From NCBI GenBank assembly GCA_032622095.1, contig CP136069.1, positions 127,119,450 to 127,183,449 of the forward strand: a DNA stretch of 64,000 nt. Reading direction: 5' to 3'. The position numbers and the translations under genes are program-made. Positions 24,271-35,500 of the stretch are shown here, in pieces; position 1 is the first letter of the stretch, and every line of letters starts with the position of its first letter. The stretch comes from Siphonodentalium dalli. Taxonomy: Eukaryota > Mollusca > Scaphopoda > Gadilida > Siphonodentaliidae. The notes under the pieces are model-generated. The model was given only the letters and a program-made list of their open reading frames with translations, ran no database searches and was not told the DNA's origin.

Positions 24271-25135
24271 CACCTTGATTTTGTAAAATGTTCCAAAATA
24301 AAAATCCAATCTGGTTGAATCTGGAAAAGAAACTGAATTACGGGATGCTACATGATTTGTCTCGTTAATACTTTACATAGAGACACTAACTGCTTTACTT
24401 GGCTTGAATGGCTCTCCATACATAGATCATGTTTATCAAAGCTCACAAAATTCACGCCATGACATGAATTGATCTATGAACATAATTTTATGTTACAAAC
24501 GTTATAGAGTTATACATGTATACATATATACATAAACTGACCCAATTAAGTTTTGAGGTGTTTGAATATACGCACTGGGTTATCACGTTTTCTTTAAGTT
24601 ATAAATATTTGTATAAAGTCTGAATGATCTAAACTAGTTTTGGCACAATGACGACGGTGGCTATATTAGTGATCCAAGTATGAAGTTTGCCGTTTTGCAA
24701 ACAAAATCTTTGCAATGAAAGTGGAATGTATTTCTTCATAAAGTTTGAGATAATATATTTGCAGGACCCCATATTTTCATCCATATACATTAATATCAAC
24801 ACAATGAACACGTTCTTATAATTATTAACATAAAATATAAATAAATTTAAATATAAAATACAAAGTATAAATATATATATAAGGAATGTAAGTTAAGGAT
24901 GAAAAAATGATGAAAAAGGAATGCCCCAATGAGAGAATGCCAACAGATGAGTAGCGTCGGTTCAGGAATGGTGGCTAAAAATTTAGAATATATGTTGTTT
25001 ATATAAATCTTATTTTTGAGTCATGTTTTATGTACAAATAATAGGTCATAAGTGTAGACAATTTCCTTGAACTTTCTGTTTCCTGAAGATATATGATACA
25101 AAGTAAACACATTTGGATATCAAACTATTAAAGAT
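24271..25135. other. No gene seen
   Basis: AT-rich sequence with no supported feature. Confidence 0.35.
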
Positions 25136-25562
25136 GAATAATCCGATTAAACGCCCCTCAATTACTATTTATTTGGATTCGGAGGTAAAACAATATTTGA
25201 TTCGAGTCGAGGAACCCACCTATCAAAGCTCAGAGTTAAATATCGATTTTTGAAATCTATTATTTTTCACCATCGAGGCTCATTACCGGTAGTGGGTCAG
25301 TAAAAAGTTGACGAGCCCACGGTCTCGGACCAAATTGTGGATGAAGATGGATAACTCTGAAATCAAGAGGCTTTGTGTTGATAATAAGGCAAAATTTCGT
25401 CGAACAAAATGTTGATAAATAACACGTTTCAGGCAATTTTATACTATAGTTGACTATGGCTAACATAATTTCTGATAGCTGAAGGAGCATTTTTAAAATG
25501 TATGCGTTTGTTGGAATCTTGATTATATGGGGACCATCGAATCAGATTGAGTACAGGTTAAT
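25136..25562. mobile_element. TTAA element, 'AGGTACTCAATCC' family, decayed inverted copy
   Basis: The right end reads GGGACCATCGAATCAGATTG then AGTACAGGTTAA, a decayed terminus. The inner block TTTGATTCGAGTCGAGGAAC plus AGCTCAGAGTTAAATATCGA is the reverse complement of the inner block at 22071-22170. Confidence 0.6.
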
Positions 25563-26090
25563 TATTACTTTCAGGTGAGAAAATATTCTGATGAAAAATA
25601 TGCATGTATGTGCCTGCAAATTGTATTATGTCAGAAAGCGACGAGTTCACTGAGTAGCTTAAAATATATTTTTGCATTGAAACTGAAGAAGGCTTCTCTG
25701 TCGTAGGATTCCAATGAAATATCTGGCCATTTTAAAATAAAAGTTCGGCCACCAACAGCACGAACCATGGACCCGACAAGGCCACAAAGACACATGTCCA
25801 CTATACAACAGGACAGCTTCAACACCAATGACAGGAACTTGGGAGCAATGCGTTTTCATATATAGGTGATGATATGTACATACGATGTGCTCGATCGTGG
25901 ATTTTTTGGCACGAAGATGATACAATCTGATGGACTTTATTACACAAGCACAATTTATTATTTATTTACATATGAAACAACAATCAACATGTTTCCCATA
26001 TTGGCAAGACACAGAACTCTGGATGAAGAAACGGAATTTGTGAAACATTGAACTGATACAGATAATGAGATTCACGTTCTTCAATATAAG

Positions 26091-26400
26091 TTAACCCTTT
26101 CTTGGCGGGAGCTGCGCTCGTGCAGAATTAAAGAGCATGTGCCAGTGCATTTTCTTATATATGCGAGTCTCCCAGAGGGAGCCTGGCATATATAATAGAA
26201 TGCACTGGCTCACAATGTAAATAATGTTAGCCATAGGAAGCCTCAAATATATATAAGAAAGCACTGGCTTACCAGGTCAGGGTAAATATTGTTAGGCCAA
26301 TGTATTCTCTTATATATATACGAGGCTTTCATATATAAGAGAATGCATTGGCACAGGGTTTTCACAAAATTTCAGGAAGATCTAGTCATGGAAAGGTAAA
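26091..26400. mobile_element. TTAA MITE, 'CATGACTGG' family, rearranged
   Basis: Starts TTAACCCTTTCTTGGCGGGAG and contains three partly complete CATTCTCTTATATATG hairpins. It ends near TCATGGAAAGGTAAA, a decayed terminus. An 80-bp fragment of the same family follows at 26466-26545. Confidence 0.7.
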
Positions 26401-26880
26401 CTTTTCCTTTATTTATGTGGTACACAGGACCTAACTGCATAAGTAATTGCTTTTAGTTTAACAATTAACTCTTTTATGATGGGAGAGCATGTGCCAGTGC
26501 ATTCTCTTATATATGCAAGTTTCCCATAGGACGCCTCAACTGACTTAAAACAGTTTTAAAATATACTAGAAGGAATTAATTTCATTCAGATGAAAAATTC
26601 ACATATAGCTCAATAAATGAGACATATATGAATGTTTTTCTGTATAAAAAATATTTATTGAGTGACAACAAAACCACACCCCTTGACACCCTTAGCGGAG
26701 TAAGCATGTACTTAATGGTAATCATGCCACGACAGGAAATTTACAACTCTGATCGAAACACAACATCAACAAGCGTGGATATAATAATTATTTATTTTTG
26801 TGCAGTATAATGTATGCCTTGTAATATACAATGAAGATGCAATTATCTGTATTTACTGAGTTCTCACAGGCACATATATA

Positions 26881-27148
26881 TGTAACCCTTTCATGATGGG
26901 AGCTGTGCTGGTGCAGCATTAAAGATCCTGTGCCAGTGCATCCTCTTATATATGAGAGTCTCCCATAGAGAGCATCACATATATAAGAGAATGCACCAGC
27001 TTACAAGGTCAAGGTAAATATTGTTAGGCCAATGTACTCTCTTATATATGCGAGGTTCCCAATTAGAGACTCACAGGCACAGGATCTTTAATACAGGCAC
27101 AGGATCTTTAATACTGCACCAATACAGCTCCTGACATGAAAGGGTTAA
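26881..27148. mobile_element. TTAA MITE, 'CATGACTGG' family, sharing its right TTAA
   Basis: Left TGTAACCCTTTCATGATGGG, right CTGACATGAAAGGGTTAA. The right TTAA (27145-27148) is also the left TTAA of the next element. A short duplication (CAGGCACAGGATCTTTAATA twice) occurs near the right end. Confidence 0.85.
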
Positions 27149-27614
27149 AGGCCCACTTAATTTTCGAGTCACCAATTTTTTTTTTTTATAGTGCCTTGAT
27201 GTACGGTTTTAATAACAATCTATGCCATAAAATATGATTAAAATACTATAATTCGTCAACATTTGGAACATCTGTGTCTCAGAAGTGACCATAGAGTAAT
27301 AGCAAATAGTAGAAATCATAAAATCATTTCCCCGGTTATGGCTCCCAGAATGCAACAGAATTCAAACTATAGTTTTGTTTTCAATGGAAGGGGAATAACT
27401 GAATATCTAAATATATAGAGTTATTCCCCTTACATTGAAAATAATGAACTTTGTGCAGAAACTTGAACACAGAACAGACTAAAAAAAAACATGTTCACAG
27501 TTTATTATTACATCGAATAAGTTGAAAATACAATGTTTTGGAGCTTCCTCTTTCAATTAATATGGCATATATTTTATATAATGTGATCTGGGGGTTCGAA
27601 AATTAAGTGGGCCT
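27149..27614. mobile_element. TTAA element with one satellite unit (compact copy)
   Basis: Terminal repeats AGGCCCACTTAATTTTCGA and its complement, TTAA at 27145-27148 and 27615-27618. Contains the GGAAGGGGAATAACT hairpin and, just before the right end, a single 48-bp satellite unit lacking its first bases (about 27557-27596). It aligns with 1257-1529 and 5521-5545 at the two sides of the satellite array. Confidence 0.92.
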
Positions 27615-28085
27615 TTAAACTTATTTTGGACTAACAGTGATACAGCCACACTGATATTCTAGCAGAAGAATTACTGTTCCAATCTAACTCTGAACAGTAA
27701 TTGTAGTTACTGTACTCTTGTCTGTTGACAAATGGTGTGTCCCATGCTGGTATGCAAATGAGTTGCACGCCACTATCGACAATAAATTTTAGAGGGTAAA
27801 TGGGAGTGGAGGTCCATCAGATAAGCGCTACCGGGGTAGTTGCCATTAAAAAGTTCCCAATGGGGTCTCCTACTGCATAAATTGAGGAGACACAAACATT
27901 ATAAAGTGCCCATAATAATGCGCAAGGTCGAACAAAGGGATTGGGTTTTAATTATAACAAATATTTCAAGATTTGAATAATACCGCAATTGCATTTGTAA
28001 TGACTCTCATTACTGAATGGAGTCCAAAATTCAGTTATAAAAGTTTACATATTAGAATGGCCTATTATTACTTTGGAGAGGTGTT
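27615..28085. other. No gene seen
   Basis: Spacer between TTAA elements with no supported feature. Confidence 0.35.
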
Positions 28086-28327
28086 TTAAACCTTTCTATA
28101 CTAAAGGATCATTGACGAGTAGTTCCCTTTGGAAATGTTCTGATAATAAGTTTAAAAAAAACGACCATGTTGAACTTATTAACTGAACAATTCCCACCTA
28201 TGAATATGAATAATTCTGATCTTGTATTATCTGGGGATTTTTGTACTGCTCTCCAATTAATAGTAGATCATTCCGACATACACCTTTTAACTTAATGGGA
28301 GAATCCATTTAGTATAGAAAGGGTTAA
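28086..28327. mobile_element. TTAA MITE, 'CTTTACTAAATGGA' family
   Basis: Left TTAAACCTTTCTATACTAAA, right TTTAGTATAGAAAGGGTTAA. The interior has GAAATGTTCTGATAATAAGT and its complement, typical of this palindrome-like family of about 240 bp, which has many copies in the window. Confidence 0.85.
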
Positions 28328-29355
28328 TAATACAAGTGCAGAAGACACAGAATTCCTATTAAACTATTTGGTGGCTATGTTCAGGTAATAAATTTGACAA
28401 AAGGCTATTTGTTGAATTTATTATTATTTTAACAATATCTACCTCATCAGCAGGGATATGGTGACAAGAGGGTTTGGGGTTTGGGGATGGTTTCACCCCT
28501 AACTTAAAAATTTTAAACAGTTGGAAGTCTCGTGCCTGACACAACATTAATTGGAAATTTTACACCACATTTAGGTTCAAATTATTCTCATTTTCCATCC
28601 ATAAATTAGTGGGGAATGTGTTGTTTTTAGACCAGCAACATATTTTTCTACATTTGGTAAAATTTTGGTCTGAATTGGCCATCAGTTGGAAATTCCCAAC
28701 CTTGGGGGGGGGGGGGGGGGGGGGTTAGGAGGTTGGAAAAGTTTGAAAGGTCCAACCAAAAGGAGGTGCGGGATTCACGAACATGGGAGTTTGGTCTGGT
28801 TCAATGGGGGTGGGGTGTGCAGTTAGAAATTTCAAGGTGGACACTTCCCCCACCCAATGATGACCCTTTAACCACATCCCTGCTCGTCAGTGAGTATTTA
28901 TTTTCAATCAATAAAATCAGTATCTTTGACTTTCCTTTGGCAAACAATTTCTTAAATGCATAAAAATGATGTTTGACAGGTTTACAATCCCGAAATACTT
29001 GCACAAATCATATATATCTTACATTAACTTTGAAAAAAAATATCACAATCTGGTATTTAAAAATTTTATATTTAACAATTACGGCATTATTTAGTTTTTA
29101 AAAACAAACAAAACTGAGTATATATCATCCCATTTTGTTACATCTTTCTCAACTGCAAAAAAAGATGAAATACTGGCTATGACGGCAAGCAAAAAAAAAT
29201 GACATTAAATTGGCTCTGCTAGCAGGTGCAAAAAAAAAAACATGATGTTGGATTTGAGTTAAGAACTTGGGGTTGAACTGAATTCAACTTTCCAGGCAAG
29301 GAGTAAAAATTTAAAAAATGCTAACATTCAATTGAACCCTAAGTTGAGTCCTAAT
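28328..29355. other. No gene seen; contains a 21-base G run
   Basis: Twenty-one consecutive G at 28704-28724, followed by G-rich sequence to about 28815. Open frames here come from this biased composition. Confidence 0.6.
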
Positions 29356-29495
29356 TTAACCCTTTCTTTACTAAATGGACTCTCCCATTAGTTATAAACA
29401 GTATAAAATGGTACGATCTAATTCATATGGAGGTTTTTCAGGAATCCTAAGGGAACTGCTAATCAATGAGTACTTTATACTAAAGAAAGGGTTAA
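29356..29495. mobile_element. TTAA MITE, 'CTTTACTAAATGGA' family, internally deleted
   Basis: TTAACCCTTTCTTTACTAAA at the left and TACTAAAGAAAGGGTTAA at the right. It is 140 bp instead of about 240, with most of the central inverted repeat missing. Confidence 0.85.
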
Positions 29496-29709
29496 AATTT
29501 GCATAAACATGTTCATTTTTTCTCCTCTCTACAAATTGAGCACTATAGACAGATTCTACTAGCATGAACCAATGTGAGACTGGTCCTAGATTTCTCTCTT
29601 TTCAATCTAGAAATTATGAAAGACCTTGTCGAAACTGTCAGATGAACAAAACATTAAAATGCTATGACACCGAGATCCATGTTTTGTTTTTTCAATTATA
29701 TTTTTATAA

Positions 29710-29971
29710 TTAACCCTTTCATGACAGGAGCTGTGCTGGTGCATTATTAAATACCATGTGCCTGTGCATTCTCTTATATATGCGAGTCTCCCACAGGGAG
29801 CCTTGCATATATAAGAGAATGCACTGGCTTACAAGATCAAGGTAAATATTGTTAGGAGAATGCATTCTCTTATATATGTGAGGAGCCCTATGGGATACTC
29901 GCATATATAAGAGAATGCATTGGCACAGGGTTTTCCAAAAATGCAGGAAGCTTCAGTCATCAAAGGCTTAA
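29710..29971. mobile_element. TTAA MITE, 'CATGACTGG' family
   Basis: TTAACCCTTTCATGACAGGA to a slightly decayed CATCAAAGGCTTAA. Two complete CATTCTCTTATATATGCGAG hairpins are separated by 'AAGGTAAATATTGTTAG'. Confidence 0.88.
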
Positions 29972-30129
29972 TCACCATTGGATTGAATATGTGTGATGCC
30001 AGATGTTTTCATTTATTTTTCTAGTCCCAAGTTTCCTTTGAAGTGAACCAGCTTGTGAAATTGGTAGTGATAATACTGGTTTACATTGAAGCACAGTTGC
30101 CTTACTGTTCTATAGCGAACTTCAAGAGT

Positions 30130-30510
30130 GAATTACCCACTCATTTAAAATTACAAATAAATGTGATAAACTATCACAATTGTGACAGTTAATCAGTGTA
30201 TTCCATAGAAAATATAATATTTGTTCTGAAAGCCACAATTTGACAATTGAAAGAAATAATGTGGAAAGTACAATTTATCGCAATTTTTACATAATTTCAA
30301 AAGAATATGAAGTCATTTGAGCTCGCAAAGTGACCATCGTGCAGTAAATGTAAACAATGTGTGGCTTCTCTATTATACGGCATATTTTGTGCGTAATTTA
30401 ACATCAAAGTTAAATTATAATACATCATTAAGAGAAGTAAGATATCAATCTTTCCGATAAATATAGCATTCGGTATTGATTTATATGATAAAGTAAATTA
30501 AAATTGACGA
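30130..30510. repeat. Dispersed repeat, copy B
   Basis: Compact relative of 1-1130, with shared words in the same order (TATCACAATTGTGACA, AATTTATCGCAATTTTTACA, GCGTAATTTAACATCAAAGT, CTTTCCGATAAATATAGCAT). No coding sequence. Confidence 0.65.
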
Positions 30511-31505
30511 AAAAATCATGGCACTGCATATAGGCTTAAACCTAGCTGCTATAGAAATATACAGAACAACACAAGTGTGTTAATGGGTTTGTTGATAAGT
30601 GTTAGTGCGGAAGGAAAGTCCTAGAATCTGTTCATTAAAAAATACAGGCTCACGAGGTTTATTTAGGCAAACACACAGGACTTGTTTTGTCATGTGTGAT
30701 GATGCTTATATTTTATAGTTCTGGTTTCATGGTTGAGGCGAACGTTGTTTGACATCAACGAGATGCTTTGGAACGTATGTTCCAGACAGATTTGTAAATA
30801 TGGAAAAGCAACAACACTGTACTTCTAGAAACAAGCATGTAATAAAGGTATAGGCAATATACTTTGACATAAAGCACTTTCTATCCCTACCGATTTCAAT
30901 AGCTGATTTACATCGAAGGAAACTTCATTTTCATGGATACTATTACAAGTTGTGTCTTCAAAACACGTTCTATAAAAAATTCTGTTGTTGCAATCACATC
31001 TTTAATTCTCTGAGGTTTTAACAACCAAGGTCTGGCACTCATATTAGACAGGTTTAGTCACACATACATGTAACTTGTGACATGGGTTGACATTCTGACT
31101 CATGAGACCATTTCGCCTTCAGGCACATGGTCAAACGTTTAAAAGTTTGTATCCAACATATAGCATATGGAACTTGTAGCAAAGACTAAAGAGGAATAAT
31201 CCCATCTACCAACACCATGCAGACAGTGTGAGAATGGGACTTGCCTGCATGGAAAGATATTATTTTGATTGAAGTCAATTAAGCGTAGCAGTTGTTGCAG
31301 CTTGTCCTCAACACCCGACTATTGTTTACAAGTCTACTACATGTTCGGCCCGTTATCTATATATAGGTTTTACGCTGTGAAATCATGTGACTTATACCAC
31401 CAAGTGCATCTCCATTGGAATACCATAGTAACACATGTTACTAGTTAGATGTATGTGTGGCTAAACCTGGCTAATGTGTCAATTGAAAGCAAAGACTACT
31501 CAGAC
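30511..31505. other. No gene seen
   Basis: Probably 3' flanking sequence of the Vac8-like gene or an intergenic gap. No exon or RNA gene was recognised. Confidence 0.4.
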
Positions 31506-32271
31506 TTAACCCTTGCTACACGAAATACTCATTGACGAGTAGTTACCTCAGGAAGTGTTCCGATAAGTAGTTTGTTGAACTAATTATCTTAACATTTCCC
31601 ACCAAAGAATATGAATCCTTCTGCACTTGATTAATCTTTTCATCATATTGTCATCCAGGGTCCGCGCTGGCCAAAATTTACCTTTGCCAAATTATTTGTC
31701 AAATGAAAATATTTTTTGCCAAATTCTTTTAGAATTTGCCAAATGCTATCCCTAATACCATAATTTTCAGCAACATTGAGTCTTATTTTGTGGTTTATCA
31801 TACAACAATAAACCAATCACCCAACAATTAAATTGTGGATGGGTTGCTTCATCAGAAGGGCACATTCCAAGAGGATTAGCTATGTAAACACCACCACTAA
31901 ATACGGGTAATCCCACACCCATCAATACTAATGATATGAGATTAACTGCATCTCAATAAAGGTGTTAATCTTCCTAGACCTTATAAAACACCAATAATAT
32001 AACTATATTGTGAGAGTTTCCTGAAATGAATGGTATTGATTGACCAATATTTTTCAACATTTTTGAGGAATTAAAAAGTGACTTGCCAAATGAAAATATT
32101 TTTTGCCAAATGTGAATTATTTTTGCCATTGGCAAATTTGGCAAGTGGCAGCACGAAACCCGTTGTCATCTGCTTATTTTTCCTGAACACCCCTCTGAAT
32201 GAATAATAGACCATTCCATTGTATACTTTAACAACTGAAAGGAAGAATCTATACAGTATAGAAAAGGTTAA
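31506..32271. mobile_element. TTAA MITE ('CTTTACTAAATGGA' family) split by a hAT element
   Basis: TTAACCCTTGCTACACGAAA left and TATAGAAAAGGTTAA right. Removing the hAT insertion (31656-32162) and one target copy leaves about 250 bp, the normal family length. Confidence 0.85.
31656..32162. mobile_element. Non-autonomous hAT element, 507 bp
   Basis: Perfect 8-bp target duplication TTGTCATC at 31648-31655 and 32163-32170. Termini CAGGGTCCGCGCTG and CAGCACGAAACCCG are imperfect inverted repeats. Subterminal runs of TTTGCCAAAT occur at both ends. No transposase coding. Confidence 0.92.
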
Positions 32272-32397
32272 ACAGGCAAAATCAGTGGTGGATACACTGC
32301 AAACCTGGAGGATACACTATGTTTTCAAACAAGAGGTTTGTTTCATATAGAACACAATGTAGATCACCAGAGGCACTTATTTTGAGATGCACTATCA

Positions 32398-32528
32398 CTA
32401 TACATTTGCCAGCAACTGCAGAACGTCAATTGCTAGCTCCCTTATGATGTCAGGCTGTGAAGAGTCAACCAGTTTAGCGACGACATGCTCTATATGGTGA
32501 TCCAGAAACGCCTTGAAGAATATCTCAT
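32398..32528 (-). CDS. Vac8-like gene, terminal coding exon and stop
   Basis: 131 nt after acceptor TTTCTTGCAG, phase 1, ending in TAG at 32400-32398. It encodes DEIFFKAFLDHHIEHVVAKL through IDVLQLLANV. The C-terminal part resembles the last helix of the Vac8 solenoid. I saw no convincing polyadenylation signal just below the stop. Confidence 0.88.
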
Positions 32529-35500
32529 CTGCAAGAAAATAGAACATAGAGATATTAACTCGTTTGGCACGTGATTCTTTTGAGAAAACATTACTCACAG
32601 ACGTGATTGTTTGCAGAAATGCTTACTTTTATATAATTTTATAGCAATATATGCGTTTATTCAATATTGGGTCAGACCATTTTGCATGGCAGAATTCTCC
32701 GCGTGACAACTCATACTATACGGGTGATCATCCATAGTTTATAAATCTTCCAGAAATTTTGGGTATATACCACCAAATTGCGATCGGTTGCCATAGCAAC
32801 ATATTTTCCAAAATTTATGCGTTTAGAGGCTGTAATTTCGCTATATGACGATATGTTTGCGACATTTTGAATCAAATATAAATGATTTCCAAAGTTAAAT
32901 GATCCAGGAATATTTTGCCAACATCTGGAACTAGCCTTGCTCGAAAATTACCCATCATGGACAGAGGGCGCCATTCAAAATGGCTGCCAAACCCGTTTTC
33001 TAACGTTAAAATGCTTACTTTTATATCATTTAATAGCAATGTATGCGTTAATTTAATGCTGGGTCAGACCATTTGTGATTATGTACAGGCTGGATATAGT
33101 GTGTCTGACATTTGCAGAATGGCATCACCAGAAGGTGAATTTAGTCCCGCACAGCTGGCTAGCATCACTAAATTCATCCTCTGGGAACATTATTCTGCTT
33201 AGGCCTAAACTGCTATGAGAGAGCTAGGATCAGATTGAAGTTCCCCAGTTGAAGTTGGTGATCTTCACCCATTAGTCACTTAGATTATGCAATTGATCTT
33301 CTGCAAATTAGGGGATATAGAAACTGAACAGAAGGGAAAATGTAACCAAACAAAATGTTAATTTGAGACTGTAGACACTTCCCAGAAGATGAGGCCTAAG
33401 GAGAATGAGGTCCCCAGAGGGTGAAATTGGTGATGCTAGCCTGCTGTGCAGGGTAGCATCACTAAATTCACCCTCTGGGGACCTCAATATGCAAATGTCA
33501 GACACACTTGGTTGAGTAATGTAATGTTGTTAGTTACCTTTGAGTAAATGAACCATAGTCCACAGTGCGAGATGAACATGGTTCGCTTCTTTACTTTTAA
33601 GGAACTTATCTATGTACAGCACTATACCTAGTTTGTTAGACTGCTTCAATCGTGGTTTCACATCTGAAATAACAAAACATATCATGACCCTATTGTAAAC
33701 AAATTAATGGTAATTTCAATTCATTGCAAAAATTACTTATATTATGATCATAAAATGGCTGTAATTGAGGTAATATTCAGCTTGATATATCTACACCAAT
33801 TAACCCTTTCAGTGCCAAGTCTGATTTTTGTATCAACCCATATTTCCTTGATCATTTTTCAAATTTATTGATTATAATAATGTGATACATTGATGGAAAG
33901 AGCTCTAAGAGCGCTTTCCATCAATATATCACATTATTATAATCAATAAATTTGAAAAATGATCAAGGAAATATGGGTTGATACAAAAATCGGACTTGGC
34001 ACTGAAAGGGTTAATACCATAATGTGAATTAACCCTTCCATGACTGGAGCTTCCTGAAATTTTACGCATATATAAGAGAATACATTGGCCTAACAATAAT
34101 TACCTTGACCTTGAAAGCCAGTGCATTCTCTTATATATGCAATGCTGGTAGACTCGCATATATAAGAGAATGCACTGGCACAGATCTTCCATGCTGCACC
34201 GGCACAGGGTTAATTAAAAACAAGAATTGCATCCAGATGCAGGGCAGAAATCTATGTGGCAGCTATGCCAAATATGAGCTTTGATTGAAGATGCATTAAT
34301 TGTAACTGGCAAGCCTTGAAATAGTGTGTCTGTCATTTGCAGAATGAGGTCCCCAGAGGGTGAATTTAGTGATGCTACCCCGCATAGCGGGCTAGCAACA
34401 CCAAATTCACCCTCTGGGAACCTCATTCTGCTGAGTTGTAAGCAGAATGAGGTCCCCAGAGGGTGAATTTGGTGATGCTAGCCCGCTATGCGGGGTAGCA
34501 TCACTAAATTCACCCTCTGGGGACCTCATTCTGCAAATCACAGGCACACTATTTCAAGGCTTGGTAACTGGCTACCTTACACAACACTGTTGAGGAAGTC
34601 TGACATACAACTGACCTCATCAAAGTTAATACTGTGATATCACAATCAAAATTCACAAAAATGAAGTAATTAAATGAAGGGTCATAACTTAACTCAAAAT
34701 ATGTGGACCTGGCCAGTTTTCAAACTCGATCAAAACATTTTTGAGCAAGTTTCATATACCAAATTTTTTTTTTTTTTAATTTGTTGCCATAATTAAGTTA
34801 TCATGGTATCGCGATCAAAATTCATGAAAATGAACTAATTAAGATACATAACTCCACTCAAAGTAGGCGGACCTGGCTCTTTACTAGATCATGACATTGT
34901 TGAGCAAATCACATATCAAAAAAATTTGTTGATATTTGTTCAAGTTATTGTGCTGTCAAATTAAGTAATTAGAGGGCCATAACTCGGTCCAAATTAGATG
35001 ACCTGGTAATGTTCAAACGACGAGGGTATTTTGTAGTCGACTAAGCCAGTGATATTAAATTTGTACCCATCCCGCTAATTAATATTGGGGGTCTTGTCTA
35101 AGTTGGGTTACGTTTCATTGTGTATAGGTGTCTCATTTAGCATTGTATATTGACCCATTCATCATACCATATCCGGACACATTAGTCCACACTCAAATTG
35201 AATTACTTACACGCATTGTGACAGAGAATATGCAAAAAACGTATTGGTATAATTATTGTATTCAATTAAACTGACGTGAAGCGACAGAAATTGAAAGAAC
35301 ATCAAAGGCTTCAAAGTGCATCTGCCGATACCGTTATCTTTGATCGCCCATCGCGCAACGATGTTTATTTATTAGTGAAATTGCCAATTTCATAACTGGT
35401 GCTTGTGTAAGTAATTCTACTAAATAGCGCAGCTTTTGTTTTAACTTTCAACACTGTCCTTACCATTGTTGGTATATTGTATTGTACCATTGTTCTGTTA

